In this document: one piece after another, positions 26,648 to 37,090 of the stretch | How positions within the stretch are numbered: position 1 is the first letter of the stretch | How the letters are laid out: each line of letters opens with the position of its first letter | Source of the DNA: Dongshaea marina | GTDB lineage: Bacteria > Pseudomonadota > Gammaproteobacteria > Enterobacterales > Aeromonadaceae | Direction: 5' to 3' | DNA length: 64,000 bases | Assembly (NCBI RefSeq): GCF_003072645.1 | Contig: NZ_CP028897.1 | Span: forward strand, 2,431,658-2,495,657 | Notes under the pieces: generated by a model | Seen by the model: the letters and a program-made list of their open reading frames with translations, nothing else | What the model was told of the DNA's origin: nothing | Database searches by the model: none | Made by a program: the position numbers and the translations under genes

Positions 26648-27238
26648 ATGGATAGCGTTACCTACTTGAATATTATTTTATGCATAGCAGTTATAGTCAT
26701 GACCGGGACAGTCATATCATTTAACTTTGTCAAAACTGAGCTCAAGTCCATCAGAGAGGAGTCCGCCTTAAGTGAGCAGATATCCAACTATCTTGAGTAC
26801 ATAAAGGTGCTTCAGTTCATGATCAAGAAGAGATGGAAATCTATCTCGGTCATATCCGAGAAAAACCTTGAGAATGACTCTATGGTATTTATTAATCAAT
26901 TTCTGTTTGATGATTACCATGAAGTAAAGTTGATGAAGCTATCCACAGAGATCACCTATTTGTGTGGATTATTCAGAGATCTCTTCGATGCTACCAAGCT
27001 ATATACTGATTTTCATAAGCGAAGAGTTGCACGAGGCGGGAATAACCTGAAAGATGAAAACTGGTTAAATTTTTCGGTATCTTTAATTCAGGCTCATGAT
27101 AAAAAATTGAAGTTCTGCTATGAGTTTTGCTCTTTTATCATCCGTAGTGAGGTTGATCTTTTTGAGGATGGCAATGAGGATTTATTAAAGTTCATTGATT
27201 TTTATGAGACATTGAAGAGAAATGGAACATTAAAGTAG
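26648..27238 (+). CDS. Membrane-anchored hypothetical protein
   Basis: This is a 196-residue protein from the ATG at 26648 (GAGGTGG upstream). It has one N-terminal transmembrane helix (YLNIILCIAVIVMTGTVISF) followed by a charged, helix-rich cytoplasmic domain (KTELKSIREESALSEQIS, later ENLENDSMVFINQF). No enzymatic motif is seen. The helical, acidic character recalls short signal-transducing or scaffold proteins but I match no family. Neighbours are unrelated. Confidence 0.6.
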   Translation: MDSVTYLNIILCIAVIVMTGTVISFNFVKTELKSIREESALSEQISNYLEYIKVLQFMIKKRWKSISVISEKNLENDSMVFINQFLFDDYHEVKLMKLSTEITYLCGLFRDLFDATKLYTDFHKRRVARGGNNLKDENWLNFSVSLIQAHDKKLKFCYEFCSFIIRSEVDLFEDGNEDLLKFIDFYETLKRNGTLK

Positions 27239-27478
27239 CCAATAGAAATCAGCCGTGGGCTCGACTTTAATGATTACAGGTTGTTGATATTAATGTTCTT
27301 GTCGGCTGGGAAAAACCAAGCGATATATCCCATAGTTCCTTGGTTTAATATATCTTCTCTTTGATACCTTCCGTAAATCGATAAGTAACAACCATCATTT
27401 TTTAAATTTCCCAACCGATATCTTTGATCCGATTACTCATCACTACTCTCTATATTCATTGTGTTAATTTGCTGGTGC

Positions 27479-28476
27479 CTAGCAATTTTTGTATAGTATA
27501 TTTATATGCCGATGCATATCTTCAAGATTAAGGATCAGTCCCTGAGTCATAAGGCTATCTTGATGCTCCTGAGCCGGAATGCCGGATCTATAATCACCGG
27601 GGTGAGTAATCGGACTCATAACCATAGCCATTTTCGAAATATTCACATGATCACAAATATCAATATGCCCATTGAGGGTTGAACCATCATCAACATTACA
27701 ATGGGAGCCCAGACTTAAACTGCCAGCCATACCAACGCCATTAGAGACCGCAGTGTTGTTTCCAATCTGAACATTATGAGCGATCTGGCACTGATTACCA
27801 ATGATCACATCGTGAGCCACTTTTGTATCTTCAATTGCTCCTCGATCAATTGTCGTACAGGAGCCTATTCTTACTCTATCACCGATGTTAACACTTCCGG
27901 ATTGGATTATTTTGATCCATTCACCACGCTCATTAGCATTGCCAAATCCGTCGGTTCCAATGACAGTTCCTGAATTAACCATCGCACACTCACCAATGAT
28001 TACATCATGATAAACGGTAACATTAGAATCAAGAACTGTATGTGAGCCTATACTTGAACCTGAACCAATATAACAACCGGGGCCGATTGATACATTATCA
28101 GAGATAGTTACTCCTGACTCAATCACAACATGGGCAGCAATGGTAACATTCAAGCCTAATGTTGAAGTATGATCTATGATGGCAGTTTCATGAACAGAGC
28201 ATCCGCTTCCTAAGCTTTTATTTAAAATCTTAGAGAATGGTAAGGATTAGGAACCACAATCGCATTTGTATTGCAATAGCTTAAATCATCCGGCCTTAGT
28301 AAGACTGCTGATGCTTCAGTATTCGATAAATAATGATAGTGTTTTTTATGAGAGATAAAAGATAAAAATCCACTTTTAGCATTATTTAAACCGGCTGTGT
28401 CATTAATTCCCACATTGCCATCACCATAAAACTGAGCACCTAGTTCACTTGATAACTCGGACAGTGTCATTTTCAT
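27479..28476 (-). pseudogene. LpxD-like UDP-3-O-acylglucosamine N-acyltransferase, frameshifted
   Basis: The N-terminal part (28476 to about 28225) has the LpxD-specific uridine-binding domain (LSELSSELGAQFYGDG, LSFISHKKHYHYL, VVPNPYHS). The rest is a left-handed beta-helix of hexapeptide repeats (VVIESGVTISDNVSIGPG and onward) with the conserved QIAHNVQIG histidine element. LpxD adds the second fatty acyl chain to lipid A precursor. The break is near 28225-28240, where adding one base joins NPYHS to KILNKSLGSG. It stands alone, away from any bamA-skp-fabZ-lpxA cluster, so it is probably a paralogue of the essential copy. It may be inactive or a sequence error. Confidence 0.8.
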
Positions 28477-28950
28477 GAGGCGTCATCACCATAAACAGCT
28501 CCGATAAAAACAATAGTAGAGTTATAATTATATCGACAGCTAAATATAATTTTTCTCGGGGTTATCAATAAATCCATTCTGATGCTCCGTATATTAATAT
28601 CATCATTTCCTGATGAAGTTGTTAATCCTTGCACCTAGAACAAGTCTCAACGATCTTTATTAAGCATCTTAGGTCGCTATAATGAAGGAATGGATTGCAA
28701 GTGAAAACCACGACTTCAATCACCCCACACTACGCTAAGCTGCTGTGATAATCCACTACTCATTGGTTTTTATGATGGGGATCAGTTATTTCTTGAAGGC
28801 CCTTTAGGCTTGGCTAATCGGAGTCAATGGGTCTAAATCTGACTAAAAAAAACTATTTCTTAACGACAAATGCTTACGTAAGCAGATGAGTGGTTTAGCA
28901 GGTAGTAATTAAACGCTATACTGGCCGGACAGCAATAATAGAGCGCATTG
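28477..28950. other. Non-coding stretch upstream of lysR and lpxD-like gene
   Basis: This is a divergent intergenic region of 470 bp. It presumably holds both promoters. No operator, RNA gene or repeat could be identified by eye. Confidence 0.35.
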
Positions 28951-29862
28951 ATGGACTATAGTCAACTCTCCCGGATCAGCCTCAAGCACCTGACCACACT
29001 ACACCTGATGTTAAGCACCCACAGTGTCACCAAAACAGCCGAGCAGCTTTTCCTGAGCCCATCGACGGTGAGCAAGACCCTGAACCAGCTTAGGGATCTA
29101 TTGAAAGACGAGCTCTTCTACCGGGATGGCTCCCGGCTGATCCCAACTCCTTTTGCCCTCAAAGCGGGCCAATCCATCCACCCTATCCTGTCGAGTATGA
29201 ATGGTTTGCTCCACCAACAAGCCTTTGATCCTATAAGCTACACTGGAGTATTTCGTCTCTCGATGCGTGAGAGTACCTTTGAGATTTTCGCGCCACTCAT
29301 AGGTGAGATCATCTCTTCCAGAGCGCCTCATGCCAGGATGATGATCTATGGGAAGGATCAGTTCGGAATCGAGGCACTGGTGAGCGGTCAGACCGATTTT
29401 GTACTTCTGCCACACGATCTCAGCCAGCCACCGACTCGCCATCAGGATCTGATCTGGGAGTCGATTATCGATGATGAGATGGTCTGCCTGATGAGTGCGG
29501 ATCACCCACTTGCGGCTAGCCCACTGACCATCGAAGCCTATCTGGAGTACAGCCATATAGGCATTTTGGACAAAGAGCTTCAGCAACCCTATTTTGAGCA
29601 GATCCTGGCCCAGCAATATCAACCCAGGCAGACGGTATTAAGTGTGGCTGATTTTGGCCAGGCCGCACTGCTTTGCCAACACAGCGAGCTTCTTTTTACC
29701 TGCTCAAAACTTTGGGCGATGAAGGCTCAGCAGGCCCGTGGACTGATGGTGAAGGAGCTGCCTTTTGACTATGGAAAGGTTGCCTATAGCCTGGTTTGGA
29801 ATAAGCCTATGCTCAATGATCAGGCGATGAAGTGGTTCTATGAACAGCTAAGAGATTCCTGA
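28951..29862 (+). CDS. LysR-type regulator next to yjjW-yjjI
   Basis: This 303-residue LysR protein has the HTH at residues 10-65 (LKHLTTLHLMLSTHSVTKTA, EQLFLSPSTVSKTLNQLRDL) and a substrate-binding domain from about 90 (GVFRLSMRESTFEIFAPLIG). It is a YidZ/LeuO-like type by HTH reading. It ends 12 bp before the convergent end of yjjW. It probably regulates the yjjI/yjjW glycyl radical pair, but a convergent arrangement gives only weak support. The ATG at 28951 is preferred over the TTG directly before it. Confidence 0.85.
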   Translation: MDYSQLSRISLKHLTTLHLMLSTHSVTKTAEQLFLSPSTVSKTLNQLRDLLKDELFYRDGSRLIPTPFALKAGQSIHPILSSMNGLLHQQAFDPISYTGVFRLSMRESTFEIFAPLIGEIISSRAPHARMMIYGKDQFGIEALVSGQTDFVLLPHDLSQPPTRHQDLIWESIIDDEMVCLMSADHPLAASPLTIEAYLEYSHIGILDKELQQPYFEQILAQQYQPRQTVLSVADFGQAALLCQHSELLFTCSKLWAMKAQQARGLMVKELPFDYGKVAYSLVWNKPMLNDQAMKWFYEQLRDS

Positions 29863-29874
29863 GAGCTCCCTCTC

Positions 29875-30756
29875 TCAGGAAAAGAGACTAGGCCTGATGA
29901 TCTCACGACCGAGCACCGCCTCTAAACGTTGGCTGAAAACGTCTGCCTGCTCCCGGGTACACTCAGCCCAGTGGCTGGCCTCCCCTACCACACCATGCCG
30001 GCGGAACCCGTTGACCCGAATGGCGATCCGCTCTGGTAACTCTCTTAGATAACTCCCCAGGGCTTCCACCTCCTGCAACAGGTCGGTTTTGCCCGGGATA
30101 TAGAGCAAACGGACCTCATGGAGCTTTTGGGTCCTGGCAAGAAGCTTTATGCTTTGAAACACCCTGTGATTACCGCGTCCAACCAGCCAGCGGTGAGTCT
30201 GCTCCTGCCAGGCTTTGAGATCGATCATGGCACCATCAAGCTCAGGCATCAGCCGCTGCCAGCCTTGTACCGACAAACTGCCATTACTGTCTACAAAGCA
30301 GGTTAAGTGGGATAGCTCGGGGGCGATTTTGATCGCCCTGAAAAGCGCCCGGATAAAGGGAAGCTGCAGGGTCGCCTCACCACCTGAGAGGGTAATACCA
30401 CTGATAAAAAAGCGATTATCCCGGATAATCTCCAGGATCTGCGAGACGGTGTAATGGGTGATCTTTGGGTTTGAGTGGTGGTCACAGGCTTCTAAACAGC
30501 GATCGCATTGGGTACAGAGAGCGGGGTCCCAGACGATCTTGCCTTCGGGGCTTTGGATCAACGCATCGCTCGGACAAACCTTCAGGCAGTCCCCACAGTG
30601 ATTACAGGGATTGATGGTGTGGGGGTTATGACAATTGAGGCAATTGTAGTTACACCCCTGTAAAAAGATCACCAAACGGTTGCCGGGCCCGTCGACACAG
30701 GAGAAGGTCAGAATACGACTGACCTTCGCCTCCTCAGAGAAATTCACCTCACTCAT
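29875..30756 (-). CDS. yjjW: YjjW-type glycyl radical activating enzyme
   Basis: This 293-residue radical-SAM activase has ILTFSCVDGPGNRLVIFLQG, then CNYNCLNC as the SAM cluster motif, and two ferredoxin-like cluster sets, CNHCGDCLKVCP and CTQCDRCLEAC. GITLSGGEATLQLP is the GGE motif. It activates the YjjI-type enzyme encoded 36 bp upstream on the same strand; the pair is cotranscribed as in E. coli. It is cytoplasmic and oxygen-sensitive. The reaction of the YjjI partner is not known. Confidence 0.9.
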   Translation of the reverse strand: MSEVNFSEEAKVSRILTFSCVDGPGNRLVIFLQGCNYNCLNCHNPHTINPCNHCGDCLKVCPSDALIQSPEGKIVWDPALCTQCDRCLEACDHHSNPKITHYTVSQILEIIRDNRFFISGITLSGGEATLQLPFIRALFRAIKIAPELSHLTCFVDSNGSLSVQGWQRLMPELDGAMIDLKAWQEQTHRWLVGRGNHRVFQSIKLLARTQKLHEVRLLYIPGKTDLLQEVEALGSYLRELPERIAIRVNGFRRHGVVGEASHWAECTREQADVFSQRLEAVLGREIIRPSLFS

Positions 30757-30792
30757 GAGAGCCCTGATATACCGGGGTCATTTCATGACTGA

Positions 30793-32282
30793 TCACTCTG
30801 GGCTTGCGCTCCAGAATACCGGTTTTTCTGGCCGCTTCTGCCCCAGAAAGGTGGTATTACTGCGTGAACCTTCAGCGTCATAGCGAGCAATATCGGAGAG
30901 CTTGATCATGTAACCGGTCACCCTGATCAGATCGTTTGAGTCAACATTGGCGGTAAACTCCCTGAATCCGGCCTGAAGCGCTCCCCGGCACAGGTTGTAC
31001 ATGGCTTCCGGATTAGACTTCACCGTCTCATCGATGGTGAGGATGTCGCTGATCCCTGAGATGTAGTACTGGTGGTGCTGCGCCGTGGTGTTAACATAGC
31101 TCACCGGATCTGGCTCGGTCCCGTAAGGGATCCGAACCCCCGGGGTGACGCCTTCATCCAGACTTATTCCCCCCTGAGCATGTAACAGGGCTTTCCCATT
31201 CAGGCCATATTTGACTTCGCCGGATTCAACAATTTCGGCTAGGGCCTGAGAGATCTTATGCCCTAGTTGATTGGCATCGTCATCACGGCCATAACGACCC
31301 TGGCGCTCTTCTTGTGCCATCAACAGATTAACCGCCTCGGCCATCCCGTAAATGCCAAACATGGGAGCAAAGCGCGATTCATCAATGAGCCCTCAGCAGT
31401 CAAAAAACCTTTGAAGAAATTGGATTTTTCATGCAAAAACTCACTGCGGCGATCCATCAGCTCAAACATCAGCTTGCTGTATTCCACCAGAGCCTCTTTG
31501 AGGAACTCTTTGCTGGAGGAGGATTTTTTCGCCACCTCAGCCAGGTTCATCCTGACCAGGGTATTTGAGCCACCAGCCAGTGGCAGCGAGTTATAGCAAC
31601 TGACGATCCCAAACTGCCCGTCACCATAGGCTTTGGCATGCATCGGATAATTGGCGATATGCGGCTTGCTGCATTCACAGATATTTGCCGTTGCAACCCG
31701 CAGCAGATCGTCAGGAGTAACCGCCGGGTCATACATAAAGGTCAGGTTTGGTGCGATCTGCTTAAGCTCTGCATCCACCCTGAGGATGGTGCGGCAGATA
31801 ATATTGTCCGTAGGCCCTATATTCACATGCATGAAGGCATCAGGCAGAGTCCGATCCAGCATGATCCAAAACAGTTTGAGCTTTTGATAAATCTGCTGTT
31901 CGGTCAGCTCAGCGACATAAGGAAGCAGGAGTTCATCGAGTTGCCCAAGATAGACAGGAATCGAGGTCACCGAGGGTACATGGTGATAGATGATGGTCAG
32001 AAGGTTCAGGGCCTCATCAAAATTCTGAGCCGGGCTGAGCTCCAGATAGGCCGATCCCTGGCGTAAAAATTTAGCGTAATCTGGCAGAACATACCTGGGC
32101 TTAAAGGGCGCGTGCCCTTCAAACATATCGCATAGGATACCTTCGTCCATCGCCTGCTTAACGGCAGGTGAGATCTCTGGATAAGGTAAGCTGGCTTCGG
32201 CCTCCAGGGCAAGAAGTTGTGATTTTTGTTTTGTCGAAAGATTGGCATCTGTAATGATCTGCAAGAATCGCTGTTCGCTCAT
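30793..32282 (-). pseudogene. yjjI: YjjI-family glycyl radical enzyme, one-base frameshift
   Basis: The N-terminal part (32282 to about 31390) begins QIITDANLSTKQKSQLLALE, an excellent match to YjjI. The C-terminal part ends with the radical loop DLIRVTGYMIKLSDI. The frames join if one G is added to the run of three at 31390-31392 (minus-strand reading), restoring GFLTAEGLIDESRFAPMFGI. The full product would be about 496 residues, close to YjjI length. A candidate catalytic Cys is in FGIVSCYNSLP. The substrate is unknown. The activase gene follows. The loss removes the glycyl loop from the first reading frame, so the enzyme would be dead unless the sequence is wrong. Confidence 0.85.
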
Positions 32283-32728
32283 GGGAAAAACCTTTTTATC
32301 TGTGTGCGTATAATTTACTGCATCCTGGCACTTTCTAATATTGAAAAATTAACAAAGAGTGATTTCCATTATGGAAATGGGTAACCCCTAGCCTGCGAAG
32401 CTAAAAACCTTAAGTGGCGCCCCCTTGAACAGATGAATTGAGCAGACAAACCGACTTTTAGCGGGTGCCTGGACAATGACTAAAAGCAACAGGCTATATT
32501 GAGACGAGCGATATTCGACACTAAGCAACAAGCCATCACCTGGTGTTTAGAGCAATTGGAGAATTCAGAGAGTGCAGATTAAAGCCGATGGCTTCTGTGG
32601 CTACATTGCTTCCTGAACTGTCGGCTTTTGGAGACAGCTGGGCCCCAAAAAAATACGTCACCAAATGACGCACCACTCCTTTATCCTGCTTACCATCCTG
32701 ATAGTTAGCTTTAATTGAAGGAAACGCT
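32283..32728. other. Non-coding stretch upstream of yjjI
   Basis: It contains the yjjI promoter region on the minus strand and the start region of the small gene at 32729. No FNR box, RNA gene or repeat was identified. Confidence 0.35.
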
Positions 32729-32926
32729 ATGAATCTTCTGGAGCAGCAGATAACAGATCTCGAAGCCCGTCTTTCGGTATTGATTGCCCGCCAAAACTAC
32801 TGGATGTTTCGCAGTGACAGTCACTATCAAAAAGCGCGATCTCAAACCAAATCGGTTCGTAGTGAATTGCAGCTACTCAAGGATGAACGAAACCCATTTT
32901 CTACGCTCATCTGGGAAGGTGCATGA
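32729..32926 (+). CDS. Small coiled-coil hypothetical protein
   Basis: This is a 65-residue protein with GAAGGAA six bases before the ATG. The N-terminal half (LLEQQITDLEARLSVLIA) is a predicted coiled coil and the remainder is charged (QKARSQTKSVRSELQLLKDE). No family is known to me. The end lies 6 bp from the convergent NUDIX gene end. Start signal and heptad pattern make it credible. Confidence 0.5.
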   Translation: MNLLEQQITDLEARLSVLIARQNYWMFRSDSHYQKARSQTKSVRSELQLLKDERNPFSTLIWEGA

Positions 32927-32932
32927 GCCCTG

Positions 32933-33402
32933 CTAGAGCGGCTGGATCTGCAGCCCAAGATGCGTCGCCTTTGGCTCAGGTTCGGCCAGTTTGTCCCACA
33001 GAAGGGGGATCAAGCCTGGAGGATAGGTCACAAGATCCCTCAGCTGATCCCGGGGATCCAGGCCGCCTCCTGAATAAAATGTTCATCGCCGCCTAATCCT
33101 CGCAAATTATGCACCGAAAGCTCACCTTGCCAGGCTTGGATCCAGTAGATGAGACCAAGGTGAAAGGTGTCTCGCTTGAGCTCATGGTATTCATGTAAAA
33201 ACAGCAAGGGGCCAATTGCATCGACCTGAAGACCTGTTTCTTCAAAAACTTCACGCTTCAGAGCCCCTAGACTTCCCCCGTCACGCTCCTCAAGTCCTCC
33301 TCCGGGAGGAACCCAAAACTCTTCACCATCCATCTGATGCCTGACCAGTAACAAGTTTTCGTCCTGCACAAGAATGCCAGCAGCTCTGATCCTATGCTCC
33401 AT
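32933..33402 (-). pseudogene. NUDIX hydrolase, 3' frameshift
   Basis: The NUDIX box is in the first half: GGGLEERDGGSLGALKREVF followed by EETGL fits GX5EX7REUXEEXGU. The N-terminal strand RAAGILVQDENLLLVRH and the PPGGG turn are canonical. Reading stops at WIPGIS, 120 residues in. Adding one base in the run of four at 33052-33055 continues WIPRDQLRDLVTYPPGLIPL and on to a stop at 32933, giving about 155 residues, a normal length. It hydrolyses a nucleoside diphosphate-linked compound; the substrate is unknown. Confidence 0.8.
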
Positions 33403-33487
33403 CTAATTCTTCCCCTTAGTAAAAAATAGTCCCCGGCTCTTATGATGCGACTATGGTTATAATGAACCCCACTTGGATGACCCCCTT

Positions 33488-33718
33488 ATGCAAGCCCCAA
33501 TTCACACCTTAAGCGCCCTGTTTGATCAACTGGGGCTGGATAGCTCAGATCCGGCCATTGATACCTTTATCAAAGAGCATCGCCCGCTGCCTTCAGGCAT
33601 CGAACTCCATAAGGCCGGGTTCTGGAGTAGTGCTCAAGCTGACTTTTTGGCCCAGGGGAAAAATGAGGATGCCGACTGGGCAGAGATCATCGATCAACTG
33701 GATGCCCGGCTGCGCTAG
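33488..33718 (+). CDS. DUF2789 family protein
   Basis: This 76-residue protein reads HTLSALFDQLGLDSSDPAID, HRPLPSGIEL, AGFWSSAQADFLAQ and DADWAEIIDQLDARLR, the whole DUF2789 signature. An upstream in-frame TTG at 33473 would add five residues; the ATG at 33488 fits family N-termini better. The function of the family is unknown. It is small, soluble and acidic. It ends at the end of the convergent nitroreductase-like gene (4-bp overlap). Confidence 0.75.
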   Translation: MQAPIHTLSALFDQLGLDSSDPAIDTFIKEHRPLPSGIELHKAGFWSSAQADFLAQGKNEDADWAEIIDQLDARLR

Positions 33719-35428
33719 TCACCCGCTTCCGTACTGTCTAAAAAATAGTATGCCGGGTATGTTTGCAGGCGTGGATCATCAAGTCCCCTACCGAGGGTAA
33801 AATGATAAAGACTCTGATAGCCAAACCCTTCCAGGCCAAACACCTGATGGACAGGATCGTCAAAAAAGCAGCCGATCCCCGTCCCCTGCAGCCCTCTAAG
33901 CTCGGCTTCAAGATAGAGCTGCTGACCAATCAGGCCACACTCCCAAAAAAGCTTCCGGTAGTACCATGCCCCCTCATGGTGGATCGGCGCTTCAAATTCA
34001 GCCAACATGGCACAGCTGAATACTCCCTGGCTGGCAATTGGCTGATCGCAACTCAGCCGCCTTGCCAGCTCCCGGAGATCCGCCTCCTGCAGGCAATAAA
34101 GATCGAGCTCGAGGGGACAATCATCAATTGGCCGCCATAAAAAACTCTGATCCATGACTTTTTGAAGCTCAGATAATTTATCTTTATTCCTTACAAGCAG
34201 GTAAAGCCCGGGAGTTAGTCCTTCCACCCGATGGATAAAAAGGCCAAGCTGAACCCTGTTAAGCTCAGATGCCAGGTTAAATAACCTGGGGTTATACTCG
34301 GGCATGAGCTGGCAAAGTACCTTAAAGAACTCAGCTTGATCCATGTGGGTCATCCCATCCATAGCAACAGCGCTGCGCCTTTGACGAACCAGTTCTCTGG
34401 CTCTGCGAAACGGGAAATCTTCGGGGTCATAGGTGTCTTTGCCGTTTTCTTTAAAGGATTCGCGCATTGAGAGATCCTCTGAGATGGTGGCTTAAGGCAT
34501 GCTTTGGCAATCCTGTCTATCCATGGCCAGGGGTGATGTTCACAACTGAGACGATTGGCCTTCCCCATCCATGTTTGATGAATGATGGGGCTCTCATCCG
34601 GGAGTTTATTCAGTCCAGAGTCAAATACGGGATCAGGAGCCGGGGTTATCATCAGTAACAGCTCGGAAAATTCACGCTCCTGGGGAGTCTCAAAGTCCTG
34701 CTCCCTCTCGAGACCTGCCAACTCACTGATAAGCCTTGAAGATGCGCCCTCTAACTGCCTCACTCGCCAACCCAACATCAGGGCTGAGATGGTTATAGCC
34801 GCAACCGCGTGGCCGATATCAAGCTGACAATAACGAAAGGCCCGTTCTCCATATTTCCAGGACTCGCGCCAATGGATTGAGCTCAAAGCGACGAAGAAAA
34901 CCGGCTCATCCTGAACATCCTTGCCCCCTAATATCCCAACCAGCTTTTTCCAATCCCCAGCTTCAAGGTGACAGCGGCGCTCCAGCTGGTGTAGCAGGGA
35001 CTGATAATGATAAACCCCACCCGTTTCCGATAGGTTAGTGATTCCGGGAGCAATGAGATAGGCCTCGGTAGGATGCAGATTTCCGCTTGAGGGGTTTACT
35101 CTCAATGACCAGCGATTTCCCTGAGATTCTTTCCAGGAAGACAGGGCCAGGGAATAGTAGAAAAGAGCGGACACACTCTCTAAGCACAGGGCATAGCCCT
35201 TGGAATACCTGAAAAAACCTCGCCATAAAGTGGGGTTTTGGCCTCTGAAGGAAACTCCAAGCTGATCCCGGGAGCTCCCTCAAAGAGTCGAAATGGATTG
35301 GGTTGTGTCGCCCAATCCATATAACCGAGAGAGTTGGCATAACGATCAAACTGGTGCTTGGTACGCTGATGGTAAGCAAATACCTGCTGGATCGGATCCT
35401 GAGGCTCCATATTCCGGGAATCGGTCAT
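33715..35428 (-). pseudogene. SagB/ThcOx-type nitroreductase-family protein, two frameshifts
   Basis: Three successive open pieces make one protein of about 570 residues with two nitroreductase-fold halves. Piece 1 (35428-35180) begins RTKHQFDRYANSLGYMDW, piece 2 has the FMN-binding RVNPSSGNLHPTEAYLIAPG and DIGHAVAAITISALMLGWRV, and piece 3 has RRARELVRQRRSAVAMDG and a second FMN-fold half. Piece 1 joins piece 2 if one T is added to six at 35212-35217 (minus reading VFFRYSKG). Piece 2 joins piece 3 near 34485-34505, also with one missing base. SagB-like oxidoreductases are FMN-dependent; outside azole-peptide clusters the role is unknown, and no such cluster is present. Confidence 0.75.
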
Positions 35429-35527
35429 CTCGTCTCTTCCCTGTTATCACAAAGGTTGGTTAGCCAGAGTTCAATCTGGATACGATGGTTTTTGCCAGGT
35501 TTGTAGCCTTTTAAGGCACAGGGTTCT

Positions 35528-36295
35528 TTAGCGCCCTCTCAGAGAATAAAAACATTTTTGGCTCTTCTTTTTGATCCCATCCCCCTTATTAAGTTCCTGC
35601 AGACCAGCCTCAAATACCTTGGCAAGTCTTGGGTTCTCAGGGTTGACCCGGTTAAAAATAAGGTGGAGTGAGAACACATCGAAAGGCTCCGGTGAGTGGG
35701 CAACCCGCATCATCTCATCGATCAGGCTTGTTCTAAGCAGATAATAACCAACGCAAAGATTACTTGGAAACAGATCGATCTCGCCTGCCAGTAGCTTTCT
35801 GAAGTTTTCCAGATCGGTCCCCTCTTCCTGGAAGGTGACGGATCGCTCCCTGCGCAATGCATCAACCTCTCTCCCATAGCTATAGCCTCGTGTCACCCCT
35901 ATGGTTAATTGTTTCATTGAACCCAGATCATCCCAGTTAAAGGGGCTCTTAGGGTTGGATTTGAGGTAGAACCAGTGGTTGCTGGCATAGGAGATGGGTG
36001 AACTATAGATAAACTCTTTCGCCCGCTCGTCGGTATAAATCCAGCTCACTGATGCATCATAGCGTCCATCCTTTGCAAAACGGTAAGCATCACTCCAGTT
36101 GGACTGATAATAGTATTCAACCCGTACCTGCTGTTTACTAAATGCGTCACTGACAATTTCTGAGGTTATTCCATAACCGATGAGATGTTTCGAGTTCCAG
36201 GGAGGCCACTCACTGCTACTGATGCGGATCGTTTCTGCGAAGCTGAGCATACTGCAGATCAGGACGAGCGATGCAACTATGATGCTACTTTTCAT
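35528..36295 (-). CDS. Family-3 periplasmic solute-binding protein
   Basis: This is an intact 255-residue protein. Signal peptide KSSIIVASLVLICSMLSFA, then ETIRISSSEWPPWNSKHLIG (the W-P-P element), YDASVSWIYTDERAKEFIYS in lobe 2, LTIGVTRGYSYGREVDAL and the LLAGEIDLFPSN hinge element. It is an orphan without permease genes. It is on the opposite strand to its neighbours and lies 85 bp from the broken nitroreductase-like gene. The ligand is unknown. Confidence 0.85.
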   Translation of the reverse strand: MKSSIIVASLVLICSMLSFAETIRISSSEWPPWNSKHLIGYGITSEIVSDAFSKQQVRVEYYYQSNWSDAYRFAKDGRYDASVSWIYTDERAKEFIYSSPISYASNHWFYLKSNPKSPFNWDDLGSMKQLTIGVTRGYSYGREVDALRRERSVTFQEEGTDLENFRKLLAGEIDLFPSNLCVGYYLLRTSLIDEMMRVAHSPEPFDVFSLHLIFNRVNPENPRLAKVFEAGLQELNKGDGIKKKSQKCFYSLRGR

Positions 36296-36490
36296 GAACC
36301 CTCCCTTGCTCTTACTGTAAGCTTAGCCGTCGCCACCAAACCTTATGAATGAATTGTCCCGAAACGAAATTGAGATCCGGCTCAGAATTCCTTGTTATTC
36401 CGGTGGGATTTTCTTGTATTCGGCCCCGTTGCCGACTATTTTGACCTAAAGGAAAGTCACCGCATGGACGCCCGGCAATATGAGGTGCCC

Positions 36491-36847
36491 ATGGTAAAAC
36501 TGATCCTATACCCGCTTATTGTGATTGCTGCTATGACTGCAGCGACCCTTGGTTACCTCTACCACCAGCATAACCTCTATCCCAGGTTCACCCTCTCCTC
36601 CACCCAAACCGGCGCCGCGATCGCCTGCCGCATGCCATCCGCCCTGCACCAGGTCTATGAAAGCAAAGACAGGTACTATTCCGATCGTTATTTCGAAACC
36701 GGCGAGTGCAAACTATTAAGATCCAAAGACAAGCTCATCCTATTGGCCCGGGAGAATGATTTCGGAAGAGAGGTTGTCAAGGTGCGAACCCATAAGGATG
36801 AGAGTCTGTGGTTTTATCAGAGCTTTTTACCTCCCGAGCTTCAGTGA
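36491..36847 (+). CDS. Membrane-anchored hypothetical protein
   Basis: This is a 118-residue chain from the ATG at 36491, with GAGGTG just upstream; an ATG further upstream at 36464 is less likely. One N-terminal transmembrane helix (VKLILYPLIVIAAMTAATLG) precedes a polar domain with CRMPSALHQVYESKDRYYSD and a late FGREVVKVRTHKDESLWFYQ. No known family. It may be inner-membrane anchored and periplasm-facing. No operon partner is apparent. Confidence 0.5.
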   Translation: MVKLILYPLIVIAAMTAATLGYLYHQHNLYPRFTLSSTQTGAAIACRMPSALHQVYESKDRYYSDRYFETGECKLLRSKDKLILLARENDFGREVVKVRTHKDESLWFYQSFLPPELQ

Positions 36848-37090
36848 TACACTCACTCCGCAATCCCAGGTGAGGATTCAATCGAGACATAAAATTTCAG
36901 TAATCTCTCATCACCCTTTCAAAATCAGTCCTTTGCCTTAGAGGGTGTTATTTAACATAGATTACAAGGTGTTACGTGAGTTCGTTTTTTGATAATTCAG
37001 TCACTTTTCGATAGCTCGTTTTTTTAGTGTTGACTCTTTTTTGTGCGCATTTAGGATGGCCGCCTCAACAACGAACAGCGGTAATCCCAG

